DNA of 41,336 nucleotides from JAWLEV01 sp041685915 (GCA_041685915.1 JAWLEV010000013.1:1-41336), one strand, 5' to 3'. Positions 24,190 through 32,697 are shown, counted from the first letter of the stretch. Notes: generated from the letters alone by a model not told the origin. Translations and numbers: made by a program.

Positions 24190-24708
24190 ATGAGTGATGA
24201 TCTGTTGGGGAAGGTGCAGGGAGCTCAGAACAAGATGGAGAAACTGGTTTCTCGTATTCCTGGTTATAGGGGGTACAAGAAGAAGGAGCAGCGGCGGGAG
24301 GCCGACAAGCTCTTGCGCCTGGAGGTGGCGCGGCGATATGCGGAACAGTTGAGGCGTTTGGGAGAGGTGCAGTATACGTTAAGCGAGAGGGGGGAACTGA
24401 CTTTATTGGCCTCCCTGGAGCGGGCGGCAAGCAAGTTGCAACTTCTCATCGATCGACTCAGGACGGCTGCCTATGGCTATGCGGGCCTCTTCGATGCTTT
24501 GAAGGTGGACGAGGATGTCCTGGACAGGTTGTACGATTTTGACTATGCCATGCTGGAAGGGGTGGAGGGTATCGCTGCTTCCATCGACGCCCTGGATCGA
24601 ACGGTGGCGGAGGAGGGGGATATCTCGGCTCAGGCTGACGCGCTTTTAGAGCAGCTTACGGCGTTGAACGATACGTTCACCCGTCGACAGGACGTGATAC
24701 TTGGGTAG
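24190..24708 (+). CDS. Uncharacterised helical partner of the SPFH protein
   Basis: 172-aa protein, nearly all helix, no signal or membrane segment. It opens with a short block GKVQGAQNKMEKLVSRIPGY, then the basic motif RGYKKKEQRREADKLLR (25-41), then long amphipathic helices with a Tyr-rich stretch (AAYGYAGLFDALK near 98). I do not recognise a named family. It precedes the SPFH gene by 38 bp, and the arrangement suggests the two work together, perhaps at the membrane in a stress response, as proposed for other SPFH/PspA-like pairs. ATG at 24190 has GGAGG 6 bases upstream; the earlier frame start at 24169 lacks one. Confidence 0.7.
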   Translation: MSDDLLGKVQGAQNKMEKLVSRIPGYRGYKKKEQRREADKLLRLEVARRYAEQLRRLGEVQYTLSERGELTLLASLERAASKLQLLIDRLRTAAYGYAGLFDALKVDEDVLDRLYDFDYAMLEGVEGIAASIDALDRTVAEEGDISAQADALLEQLTALNDTFTRRQDVILG

Positions 24709-24746
24709 GTGCAGCGTATAAGATAAGGTGTGGAGGAGGTGATCTC

Positions 24747-25745
24747 GTGGCCAGGATACTGGACGTCATAGAATATGCGGATATGGGCGATAAGGAAATT
24801 GTCCATCGCATCCCCGAACGTGGTGCGGGCGATTTTCGCATCGGCTCACAACTCATCGTTCGCGAAGGGCAGGCAGCCGTCTTCTTTCGTGATGGCAAGG
24901 CGTTGGATACTTTTGGACCGGGGCGGCATACCATCACCACCGCCAATATTCCCCTGCTGGTTGCCCTGGTACAAAAAGCATTCAGTGGCAATACGCCCTT
25001 TACGGCAGAGTGCTACTTTGTCAATACCCGGGACATTTTAGATATGCGTTGGGGGACGGCCCAGCCCATCAGCCTGCGGGACGATGTGTTGAGGATGGTG
25101 CGCCTGCGCGCCCACGGCACCTACAATATGCAGGTTACCGACCCACAGTTCTTTGTGGCCCAAATAGTTGGCAGTCGGGGATATTATACGACGGAGGACA
25201 TTGGCAACTATTTGCGAAGCATGATCGTGAGCGACTTTACCGATCTGATGGGTGAGAACACAGAGTCCATCCTCGATCTGCCCGCCATGTTTGAAGAGAT
25301 CTCGGCAGCCACGCGGGTCAGGTTGCAGGATGATTTCGCCTCCCTTGGCTTGACGCTCAAACGCCTGTATATTATGTCTGTGAGTCCCACCGAGGAGACG
25401 AGTAAGGCCATCGACGAGGCGGCCTCCATGGGCGCCATCGGAGATATGGATAGGTATCTCAAGTTCAAGTCGGCACGGGCCATCGGCGATGCTGCACAAC
25501 AGGAGGGCGGTGCCGCTGGTGCAGCACAGGCGGGCCTTGGTCTGGGCGCCGGATTTGGGGCGGCCAGGGCGATTGCCGATGCATTGAGCAGTGGATCTAT
25601 GTCGGAAAAGGATGCCCGTGAGGCTGTCGAGGCAGCCGACGATCCCATGGCCAAGCTGCAGATGCTCAAGGAGATGTTCGAGGCAGAGCTCATCACGGAA
25701 AGCGAATATGAGGCCAAAAGAAGCGAGATTCTGAAGCGCCTGTAA
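24747..25745 (+). CDS. SPFH/band-7 domain protein with C-terminal SHOCT domain
   Basis: 332-aa cytosolic protein. The N-terminal half is a band-7/SPFH domain of the virion-core-like type seen in Bacillus YdjI: IGSQLIVREGQAAVFFRDGKALDTFGPGRH near 32-60, then TAECYFVNTRD and the VSPTEET end of the domain near 213. A low-complexity Gly/Ala region follows (about 250-290), and the last 35 residues are a SHOCT domain (KLQMLKEMFEAELITESEYEAKRSEIL). It has no membrane helix, so membrane contact would be peripheral. SPFH proteins form scaffolds on membranes; SHOCT mediates oligomerisation. The start is GTG 24747, with GGAGGAGGT 6 bases upstream. Confidence 0.88.
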   Translation: MARILDVIEYADMGDKEIVHRIPERGAGDFRIGSQLIVREGQAAVFFRDGKALDTFGPGRHTITTANIPLLVALVQKAFSGNTPFTAECYFVNTRDILDMRWGTAQPISLRDDVLRMVRLRAHGTYNMQVTDPQFFVAQIVGSRGYYTTEDIGNYLRSMIVSDFTDLMGENTESILDLPAMFEEISAATRVRLQDDFASLGLTLKRLYIMSVSPTEETSKAIDEAASMGAIGDMDRYLKFKSARAIGDAAQQEGGAAGAAQAGLGLGAGFGAARAIADALSSGSMSEKDAREAVEAADDPMAKLQMLKEMFEAELITESEYEAKRSEILKRL

Positions 25746-25782
25746 CCTTTTGTGGGAAGGGTGCCCGCTAATTGTCTCGTAT

Positions 25783-25811
25783 TTGCCATAAATAGATCTC
25801 TGATATAGTAT
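25783..25811 (+). promoter_or_regulatory. Promoter of rplI
   Basis: TTGCCA (25783-25788), 17-bp spacer, TAGTAT (25806-25811). It would give a short leader of about 27 nt. Confidence 0.55.
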
Positions 25812-25824
25812 CATAATGTATAGA

Positions 25825-25842
25825 GTTGGGAGAGGAGCCAAC
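25825..25842 (+). promoter_or_regulatory. Small hairpin with the rplI ribosome site in its loop
   Basis: GTTGG (25825-25829) and CCAAC (25838-25842) can pair around an 8-nt loop that holds GAGAGGAG, the Shine-Dalgarno sequence for ATG 25845. The stem is short and its significance is uncertain. Confidence 0.35.
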
Positions 25843-25844
25843 GT

Positions 25845-26300
25845 ATGGAAGTGGTCTTGTTAAAAGACGTGAGCAGATTGGGTGAGGCCGGAGATGTCAG
25901 GGATGTGGCGCCCGGTTATGCGCGCAACTATTTGATTCCCAAGGGATTGGCAGCCGTAGCCACAGAGGCCATGCGTAAGCGTGTTCAGGAGCGTGCTGCT
26001 GCGGAGACGCGCCGTGAGGCCGAAGAAAAGGAGCATGCGGAAGAAAAGGCCGCCGATCTGGAAGGACTCGAGCTCCTCTTTACGCCCAGAGTGGGCGAGT
26101 CGGGCCGCTTGTATGGCTCCATCACCAAGCGAGATATCACAGAGCAGATCCAGGAAAAGACGGGAGAAGAGATCGACACACGCCAGGTTATGTTGGAAGA
26201 TTCGATCAAGGAGGTTGGCGAGTACCAGGTGGAGATCGAATTGCATTCCGACGTGATGCAGGAGATCACGGTCGCTGTAGAAGCGCAAGAGGACTCGTGA
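25845..26300 (+). CDS. rplI: 50S ribosomal protein L9
   Basis: 151-aa ribosomal protein, close to the usual length of about 150. The N-terminal rRNA-binding domain is complete: MEVVLLKDVSRLGEAGDVRDVAPGY with the following ARNYLIPKGLA signature (13-40). A long charged connecting helix (about 42-76) leads to the C-terminal domain with the GRLYGSIT block near 88 and a final HSDVMQEITVAV strand. It has its own promoter and is not beside rpsF/ssb/rpsR, its usual partners in many bacteria. Confidence 0.96.
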   Translation: MEVVLLKDVSRLGEAGDVRDVAPGYARNYLIPKGLAAVATEAMRKRVQERAAAETRREAEEKEHAEEKAADLEGLELLFTPRVGESGRLYGSITKRDITEQIQEKTGEEIDTRQVMLEDSIKEVGEYQVEIELHSDVMQEITVAVEAQEDS

Positions 26301-26354
26301 CCTCGTAAAAGATGATTTCTGCCAAAACTATACATAAGGAGAGCCAAAGACGAC

Positions 26355-26382
26355 TTGACAAGACGATAGCACGGGTTATGCT
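26355..26382 (+). promoter_or_regulatory. Promoter of the adaptor - permease - ATPase operon
   Basis: TTGACA (26355-26360), 16-bp spacer, TATGCT (26377-26382). The predicted start near 26389 leaves a leader of about 97 nt. Confidence 0.65.
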
Positions 26383-26402
26383 ACCTGGTGGCGTGTGAGT
26401 CG

Positions 26403-26450
26403 GATGCTCTCCAAGTTGGGAGCATCGGGCATATTGCGGATGTCCGATGC
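26403..26450 (+). promoter_or_regulatory. Leader with two mutually exclusive hairpins
   Basis: GATGCTC (26403-26409) can pair with GAGCATC (26420-26426), extended by TCC/GG pairing near the loop. GCATCGG (26422-26428) can instead pair with CCGATGC (26444-26450). The middle strand is shared, so only one hairpin can form at a time. The second is followed by TTTGTG, a weak T tract. This is the layout of an attenuator or RNA switch, but no known riboswitch class is recognised. Confidence 0.4.
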
Positions 26451-26485
26451 TTTGTGTATTGAATATCAAAGATGGAGATGGATGG

Positions 26486-27985
26486 ATGTTCTCAAAAAAA
26501 CGTTCTATTATTCTTTCCCTTCTAGTTATTGTCCTCGTCGTGACCTCGGGGTGCAGTATTTTTGCCTCCTCAGGAAAAGAGGAACCCACCCCCACGCCTA
26601 TACCACCACCTCCCGAACCGGATAGATCCACCTATACGGTAAAGCGGGGGACCGTCGTCGACAGCCTCTCCTTTACAGGGCGCGTTGCGCCTGCCGTGGA
26701 GGAGGAACTTTACTTCCGTGAGGATGGTCGGGTTAAAGAGGTCTATGTTAAGCGCGATGACGTGGTAGAGGCGGGAGATTTGCTGGCGGAGCTGGAGAAT
26801 GACGATTTGGTGCGCCAGTTGCGCCAGGCAGAGACCGAATTGGAAGTGGCACAGCTTGACCTCCAAGATGCACAGAGACAGCTGGACAATCGGCTCGAAA
26901 AGGCTAGGATCGATCTCGAGATACAGGAATTCGAGCTGGCTGATATGAGGGAATCATTGGATACCTTGGAATTGGACGTCAAACTGGCCGAGATCGAGTT
27001 GGAAAAAACCAAGGCGGGCCCCTCACCGGAGGAGGTCGCCGTCGCCCGTCACAATCTCGAGAAGGCCAAGAACTCGTTGTGGAGTGCCCAGATAAGTCGT
27101 GATAGTACCTGTGGGCAGACGAAAGGTGCCTCTTGTGATTCGGCACAGGCTGCGGTCAACCGTGCTGAGGAGGATGTGCGTATCGCCGAGATCCGCTTGC
27201 AGGAGCTTTTGGAGGGTCCGAGCGAAGAGGACATCACTGTTGCGGAGGTCAAGTATGAGAGGACCCTACAACAGAGACGAAAGCTAGAGCGGGATATCGC
27301 GGTCAAGGAGCGCCAAATTGCTCTGGCCAAGATGGAATTGGCAGAGTTGGAAGAGGAGGAAGAAGGAGGTCCCAAGTTGAGGCAGGCGGTGGAGCGGAAT
27401 GAGCTGGCCGTGGAGCGACTGCAGGCCAGGGTAGCGGATACCCGCGTCGAAAGTCCCATCGATGGCAAGGTCTCCTCCGTTTCTGCCTATGAGGGCAGGA
27501 CTGTCAACGCCTATCAGACGGTGTTTGTCGTGGCCGACGATACCGAACTGGAGGTCACGGCGGAGCCCATGAGCAGTCAGTTGGAGCGTCTGTCGGAAGG
27601 GCTTTCGGCCTCTCTCATCCTCTCCGACTATCCCGGGCAAGAGTTGCCCGCCGAGATCGTGCAGCTTCCCTATCCCTATGGTAGTGGTGGAGGTGCCGAG
27701 GTCGAAGAGGGCGATGATGATGATCGCACGCGTATCTCTTTCGATCCGCAGGATCTGGACATCGGACCGGGGGATCTGGTCAAGGTGATCGTGACCCTGG
27801 AGGAAAAAGAGGATGCTCTGTGGTTGCCGCCCGCTGCTATCCGCACCTTCTCTGGGCGCAAGTTCGCGGTCGTCGAGGAGGAGGGGCGTCAGCGGCGTGT
27901 CGACGTGACGCTGGGCATCGAGAGCAGCGATCGGGTGGAGATCGAGGAGGGCCTTGAAGAAGGCCAGGTCGTGGTGGGACAGTGA
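26486..27985 (+). CDS. HlyD/MacA-type membrane adaptor, lipoprotein
   Basis: 499-aa extracytoplasmic adaptor of an ABC export system. The signal peptide ends in VVTSGC (Cys23). A Pro-rich stretch follows, then half of a lipoyl/barrel-sandwich hybrid (YTVKRGTVVDSLSFTGRVAPA, and RVKEVYVKRDDVVEAGDLLAEL near 80-105), a long coiled coil of about 250 residues rich in Glu, Leu and Arg, and the second half of the hybrid (VESPIDGKVSSVSAYEGRTV near 325). A beta-barrel and membrane-proximal region follow. The long coiled coil in a likely monoderm may span the cell wall. ATG 26486 is chosen since it puts the signal peptide first; GGAG lies close upstream. It heads a four-gene operon. Confidence 0.88.
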   Translation: MFSKKRSIILSLLVIVLVVTSGCSIFASSGKEEPTPTPIPPPPEPDRSTYTVKRGTVVDSLSFTGRVAPAVEEELYFREDGRVKEVYVKRDDVVEAGDLLAELENDDLVRQLRQAETELEVAQLDLQDAQRQLDNRLEKARIDLEIQEFELADMRESLDTLELDVKLAEIELEKTKAGPSPEEVAVARHNLEKAKNSLWSAQISRDSTCGQTKGASCDSAQAAVNRAEEDVRIAEIRLQELLEGPSEEDITVAEVKYERTLQQRRKLERDIAVKERQIALAKMELAELEEEEEGGPKLRQAVERNELAVERLQARVADTRVESPIDGKVSSVSAYEGRTVNAYQTVFVVADDTELEVTAEPMSSQLERLSEGLSASLILSDYPGQELPAEIVQLPYPYGSGGGAEVEEGDDDDRTRISFDPQDLDIGPGDLVKVIVTLEEKEDALWLPPAAIRTFSGRKFAVVEEEGRQRRVDVTLGIESSDRVEIEEGLEEGQVVVGQ

Positions 27986-28005
27986 GCGGGAGGGAGTCAA
28001 AGTAG

Positions 28006-30885
28006 ATGAATTTCCTTTCTGTCATTCTCGTCGCGGCTAAACGATTGTGGAATAACAAGGGGCTCACCATCTGTTCCATCGTAGGGCTGATCACGGCCGT
28101 GGCCCTGATCAGCAGCATCCCCCTCTATACGGATGCCGCGAACTATAAGGTTTTACGCGAAGAACTGGCGGGCGAAGAGTTATCAGGCGAAGGGCAGGGC
28201 TTGCAATCGCGCCCGCCCTTTGCCTTTATGTACCGCTATATCGGGGCCTGGCACGGGGCCGTGGAGACTGGGGACTTTGATCCCGTTGACGAGTATATAA
28301 CAAGGTCTGTTCCTGGTATCATTGATCTGCCCGTGGAAACCAGTACCCGCTATGTCAAGACGGATAACTTTAGCCTATTCCCCGCCTCAGAGGCAGAGTA
28401 TATCGGCATACGGCAGCCTCTGGGATGGGTGAATGTGGGATTTGTCCAGGATATCCAGGAACATGTACATATCCTGGAGGGTAGTTTCCCTTCTCCTGCT
28501 ACTTCTGATGCCGAGACGATGGATGTGATGATCAGCCAGGCCTTTGTGGAGGAGACGGGCCTGCAGGTGGGCGAGCGATGTGTGATCTTTAAGCGCGCTG
28601 CCGAGGAGCAAGAGGACTCTCGTTCTTCGCAGCTCCGCGTGCGCATTGCGGGAGTTTGGGCACCAAAGGATCAACAGAATGATTTCTGGTTCTATAATCC
28701 CCAATCCCTGGATAATTCTTTCCTGGTGCCCGAGGAGACCTTTCGCTCCCACATCGCCCCGGCGGCGGAAAACGAGGTCTATGCCGCCATCTGGTATATC
28801 GTGTTCAATGGGGACAAGGTGCGGACCGACGATGTCCCCGGTCTGTTGGGGCGCATAAACTATGCCACAACGCGGGTCAGTACGCTTTTGCCCAATACTA
28901 CCCTGGATATATCTCCCTTTGATGCATTACAAAATTATCGCTGGACAACCTTTGTCATGACCATCTTGCTCTATGTCTTTTCCATTCCCATCCTGTTGCT
29001 GGTGTTGTATTTTATAAGCATGATCTCGGGGTTGGTGGTGGAAAGGCAGCGGGGCGAGATATCTATCCTCAAAAGTCGCGGGGCAGGAGATTTTCAGATC
29101 ATCGGGATATATGCCCTTGAGGGCCTGATGATCGGCCTCGTGGGGCTGGCAGTGGGGCTCTTGATCGGGCGCCAATTGGCCCTCGTGATGGGCAATACGG
29201 TCTCTTTCCTCTCCTTTGGGCAAAGGCGACCGTTGCCGGTGATGATAACGCCCCGTGCCATTCGTCTGGCCGCGTTGGGTGTGGCCGTCGCCCTGTTGGC
29301 CAGTCTGACGCCGGCCATGCAGGCGGCTCGCCTGACCATCGTTACCTACAAGCGTGAGCGCGCCCGGGCCATGGAAAAGCCGTTCTGGCAGCGATTCTTT
29401 ATCGATTTTCTTCTGCTTATTCCTGCGGGATACGGCTACTATGTGTTGAATACCCGAGGAACCATCAGTTTCCTGGGAGCGGGTGGGGGAGGCGATCCGT
29501 TTAATGATCCCCTGCTTTTCCTGGTTCCGGCCCTTACCATCTTTGCCGTCTCGTTGCTGATCATCCGCTTCTTCCCCCTCATTATGGAGTTGTTTGCCTG
29601 GTTGACGAGCCAGATGTCCAGGGCTATCTCCATCGTGTTGGCGCTGCGGCAGCTGGCCCGGGTGTCCAGGCAGTATATAGGGGCGTTGCTTCTGCTGATA
29701 CTCACCCTGAGTCTGGCCACCTTTACGGCTTCCATGGCCCGTACGCTGGACCAGAGCCTGATAGATCGCATGTATTACAGGTACGGGGCGGATTATTTCC
29801 TCTCCGAATCTGGAGAGTCTCCTGAAGGGGAGGAGGATGTTACGCCTGAGGAGGCCGAGGAGACCGACCAGGGATGGACCTTTGTCCCCGTGTCAGAGCA
29901 TTTAAAGGTGCCGGGTATCAATGCGGCCACGCGCGTCGGTTCCTATCCGGCTTCTACCAAGATCGGTGGCTCATCTGCCAGTGGGACCTTTTACGGTATC
30001 GACCGCCTGGAATTTCCAGAGGTAGGATTCTTTAGGGAGGACTTTGCCCATAACACGTTGGGAGGGTTGATGAACCGCCTGGCCCTGGATAGATCGGCGA
30101 TCCTTGTAACCCCCAGATTCCTCAGCCGCTACTCTCTAGATGTCGGTGATCGCGTAGAGGTCACGGTGTCGGTGTGGGGGGCGCGAAAGAATATCAGGTT
30201 CATCATCGCTGATACGATCGAGTATTTCCCCACCTACTATCCCGAGGAGGATAACGAGTTCCTCTTTGTGGGGAATCTGGACTATGTGTTCGAGCAGATG
30301 GGTGGGGTTTTTCCCTATGATGTGTGGATCAGGACGGATCCCGAGGTGGATCCTCAAGAGATCAGCAGGGAATTGAGGAACTATGACATCAATGTGGTTG
30401 GCATCCGAGGGAGCCGTGAGGCTATAAATAAGGAGCAGTCACGTCCCGAGCGTACAGGAGTGTTCGGTATCCTCTCGGTCGGGTTTATGGCTGCTGCTAT
30501 CCTGACGGTACTGGGCTTCCTCCTTCATTCTTTCATCTCTTTCAGGCAGAGGTTTATCGAGTTTGGCGTGTTACGCGCCATTGGACTATCTGTGGGACAG
30601 ATGATCGGTTTCCTGGGGTTCGAGCAGTTACTGCTCATCGCCTCGGGTATCACTGCGGGTACGGGATTGGGGGTTTGGGTTAGCAGGTTGTTCATTCCCT
30701 TCCTGCAGGTTGGCGCTGAAAAGTACGCCGATATCCCGCCCTTTGTCGTCCTGATCGCCTGGGATGACATATTCAAGATCTATATGGTCTTTGGTGTGAT
30801 GTTGGTGGGAGCGATTGCGGGAATGATATGGTTCTTGTTACATCTTAGAATATTCGAAGCAGTGAAGCTAGGGGAGGCGGTCTAG
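28006..30885 (+). CDS. FtsX/MacB-type ABC permease, double FtsX domain
   Basis: 959-aa permease. It has an N-terminal helix (about 18-40), a large extracytoplasmic domain (about 45-310), three core helices (about 310-440), then further helices, a second extracytoplasmic domain (about 595-800) and three C-terminal helices; about ten in all. FtsX-type blocks recur, with the G-x-x-R-G-A/AI-G pattern in both halves (KSRGAGDFQI near 360; GVLRAIGLS near 855). The duplication means one chain may supply both halves of the permease. MacB-type permeases work as mechanotransmitters and do not pass substrate through the membrane themselves. It starts 20 bp after the adaptor and overlaps nothing; the ATPase starts 1 bp later. 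Confidence 0.9.
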   Translation: MNFLSVILVAAKRLWNNKGLTICSIVGLITAVALISSIPLYTDAANYKVLREELAGEELSGEGQGLQSRPPFAFMYRYIGAWHGAVETGDFDPVDEYITRSVPGIIDLPVETSTRYVKTDNFSLFPASEAEYIGIRQPLGWVNVGFVQDIQEHVHILEGSFPSPATSDAETMDVMISQAFVEETGLQVGERCVIFKRAAEEQEDSRSSQLRVRIAGVWAPKDQQNDFWFYNPQSLDNSFLVPEETFRSHIAPAAENEVYAAIWYIVFNGDKVRTDDVPGLLGRINYATTRVSTLLPNTTLDISPFDALQNYRWTTFVMTILLYVFSIPILLLVLYFISMISGLVVERQRGEISILKSRGAGDFQIIGIYALEGLMIGLVGLAVGLLIGRQLALVMGNTVSFLSFGQRRPLPVMITPRAIRLAALGVAVALLASLTPAMQAARLTIVTYKRERARAMEKPFWQRFFIDFLLLIPAGYGYYVLNTRGTISFLGAGGGGDPFNDPLLFLVPALTIFAVSLLIIRFFPLIMELFAWLTSQMSRAISIVLALRQLARVSRQYIGALLLLILTLSLATFTASMARTLDQSLIDRMYYRYGADYFLSESGESPEGEEDVTPEEAEETDQGWTFVPVSEHLKVPGINAATRVGSYPASTKIGGSSASGTFYGIDRLEFPEVGFFREDFAHNTLGGLMNRLALDRSAILVTPRFLSRYSLDVGDRVEVTVSVWGARKNIRFIIADTIEYFPTYYPEEDNEFLFVGNLDYVFEQMGGVFPYDVWIRTDPEVDPQEISRELRNYDINVVGIRGSREAINKEQSRPERTGVFGILSVGFMAAAILTVLGFLLHSFISFRQRFIEFGVLRAIGLSVGQMIGFLGFEQLLLIASGITAGTGLGVWVSRLFIPFLQVGAEKYADIPPFVVLIAWDDIFKIYMVFGVMLVGAIAGMIWFLLHLRIFEAVKLGEAV

Positions 30886-30886
30886 T

Positions 30887-31948
30887 ATGGCATCTAATGG
30901 CCCCATGATCCTCTGCGACGGCCTGGTCAAGATATATAAAGTACAGGATCTGGAGGTGGTGGCACTTCAGGGGCTGGACCTTATGGTGGACCGTGCTGAG
31001 TTCATGGCCATCATCGGTCCAAGCGGGAGTGGCAAGTCGACACTGATGAACATCCTGGGAGGACTCGATAGTCCCTCTGCAGGCAGGGCTGTAGTGGATG
31101 GACAGGATCTGCTCAAATTGTCCTCCTTTGCCCTGACGCGGTACAGGCGCCGCAAGGTCGGTTTCGTATGGCAGCAGCCCTCGCGAAACCTTATCCCGTA
31201 CCTGAGCGTGGAAGAGAACGTAGAGTTGCCCATGATCATGGCGGGTATATCCTATAGCGAGCGCAAAGAATGGACCCGAGAACTTTTAGACTCCGTTGGG
31301 CTGTGGGATCGTCGTCACCACACGCTGCGTCAGTTGTCGGGTGGCGAGCAACAGCGGACGGCCATCGGGGTGGCCCTGGCCAACAAGCCGGTGTTACTCC
31401 TGGCGGACGAGCCCACTGGCGAGGTGGACACGGATACGGCACAGACCATCTTGGAAACGCTGCGCTACCTGAACCAGGAATACAATCTGACGATCATCAC
31501 GGTGACCCATGATCCCCGTATTTCTGATGAGGTGGATCGTGTGGTGACTATTCGTGACGGCAGGACGAGCAGCGAGCGAGTGCGTCGGCTGCGTGCGGAG
31601 CGAGAGGCCGAGGCCGGTGATGGAGAAGGCGAGGGCGAGGAAGAGGTTGTTGAAGAAGAGGTGTCCTATCACGATTATGTGGTGGTGGACTATGCGGGGC
31701 GCCTCCAGATCCCGCGCCAATATCTGGAAGAATTAGGAATTTCTGATCGTGCCGAGGTCGAGTTGGCCGAGGATGGGGTGCTGGTAAAGCCCGTTGCAGG
31801 CTTGGAAGAAGAGTCTGCGCAGGCCTCGCGTCAGGCAGAACTGGCGGAGACCTGGGAGCCCCAGGTGGAGTCCAAAAATTGGCGGGTACGCCTGAGCGAT
31901 GCGCGTGAGGGCATCAAGAATATGTTTACAGGGAACGGCGAAAATTGA
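30887..31948 (+). CDS. ABC ATPase (LolD/MacB type) with C-terminal AbrB/SpoVT-like domain
   Basis: 353-aa ATPase, longer than the usual 225-240 of this type. The ATPase domain (1-235) has Walker A GPSGSGKST near 44, Q-loop VWQQPSRNL, signature LSGGEQQR near 150, Walker B LLLADEPTG near 170 and H-loop THD near 206. An acidic linker (about 239-262) leads to a block (about 262-302) with the pattern of an AbrB/SpoVT/MazE swapped-hairpin domain: VVVDYAGRLQIPRQYLEELGI, then an E-V-E-L strand and VLVKP. A further 50-residue tail follows. Such a domain binds DNA or dimerises in known proteins; here its role is unknown. It could sense or dimerise rather than bind DNA. It starts 1 bp after the permease stop. 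Confidence 0.88.
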   Translation: MASNGPMILCDGLVKIYKVQDLEVVALQGLDLMVDRAEFMAIIGPSGSGKSTLMNILGGLDSPSAGRAVVDGQDLLKLSSFALTRYRRRKVGFVWQQPSRNLIPYLSVEENVELPMIMAGISYSERKEWTRELLDSVGLWDRRHHTLRQLSGGEQQRTAIGVALANKPVLLLADEPTGEVDTDTAQTILETLRYLNQEYNLTIITVTHDPRISDEVDRVVTIRDGRTSSERVRRLRAEREAEAGDGEGEGEEEVVEEEVSYHDYVVVDYAGRLQIPRQYLEELGISDRAEVELAEDGVLVKPVAGLEEESAQASRQAELAETWEPQVESKNWRVRLSDAREGIKNMFTGNGEN

Positions 31949-31969
31949 TCTGGATTTTACGATGGACTG

Positions 31970-32674
31970 GTGACAGTGACAGAAAATAATGGCGATCTGG
32001 TTGTGAAAAGTGAAGGTGTGACGCGCGTCTACAACGTGGATCACAGTGTAGAAGTGCATGCGCTGCGTGGCGCCAATTTCAAAGTCTTCAAGGGCGAATT
32101 CGTTGGTCTGATGGGACGCTCGGGGTCCGGCAAGACGACGCTGCTGAACATCGTCGGTGGCCTGGATCATCCCACAGAGGGTGATGTGATGGTCCTGGGA
32201 GAGGATATCACGGATCTCTCCGATCAGGAGCTTACCAAGATTCGCAGACATAATATAGGTTTCGTCTTTCAGTCCTTTGCTCTGATGCCTACCATGTCTG
32301 CCTTTGAGAATGTGGAGCTTCCCTTGCGCATGATCGGGATGAAGCGGCGTGAGCGGCGGCAGCGGGCCATGGAGTGTTTGGAGCTGGTGGGTCTGACCCG
32401 CTGGGCACAGCATCGCCCCCAAGAGATGTCGGGGGGACAGCAGCAGCGGGTGGCCATCGCCCGGGCATTGGTGAACCGTGCCGAACTCGTCCTGGCAGAT
32501 GAGCCCACCGGCGAGCTGGATAGCGTGACGGGACGCGGTATCATAGAGCTTTTCCAGAATATCGTGGAATACGAGGGCGTCACCATGGTCATGGCCTCCC
32601 ATGATCCCACTGTCCAGGAATACGTCGATTATACCTATCATATGTCCGATGGGCAGATCATGAACGAGCGGTAA
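31970..32674 (+). CDS. ABC ATPase of the LolD/MacB type
   Basis: 234-aa ATPase of normal length: Walker A GRSGSGKTT near 48, Q-loop FVFQSFALMP, signature MSGGQQQR near 153 (first Leu replaced by Met), Walker B LVLADEPTGELD near 174 with the catalytic Glu, and SHDP H-loop near 206. It starts at GTG 31970 (a second GTG lies two codons on) with a poor ribosome site, 21 bp after the previous gene. The operon thus encodes two different ATPases for one permease, which may form a heterodimer. A strong terminator follows. Confidence 0.9.
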   Translation: MTVTENNGDLVVKSEGVTRVYNVDHSVEVHALRGANFKVFKGEFVGLMGRSGSGKTTLLNIVGGLDHPTEGDVMVLGEDITDLSDQELTKIRRHNIGFVFQSFALMPTMSAFENVELPLRMIGMKRRERRQRAMECLELVGLTRWAQHRPQEMSGGQQQRVAIARALVNRAELVLADEPTGELDSVTGRGIIELFQNIVEYEGVTMVMASHDPTVQEYVDYTYHMSDGQIMNER

Positions 32675-32697
32675 GGAAAAGAACTCGCGTATTCTGA

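Noticed and set aside
26395..26625. 76-codon frame overlapping the adaptor start
   Set aside because: It overlaps the signal peptide of the adaptor in another frame and resembles nothing known. I keep it only as a possible leader ORF in the attenuation finding.
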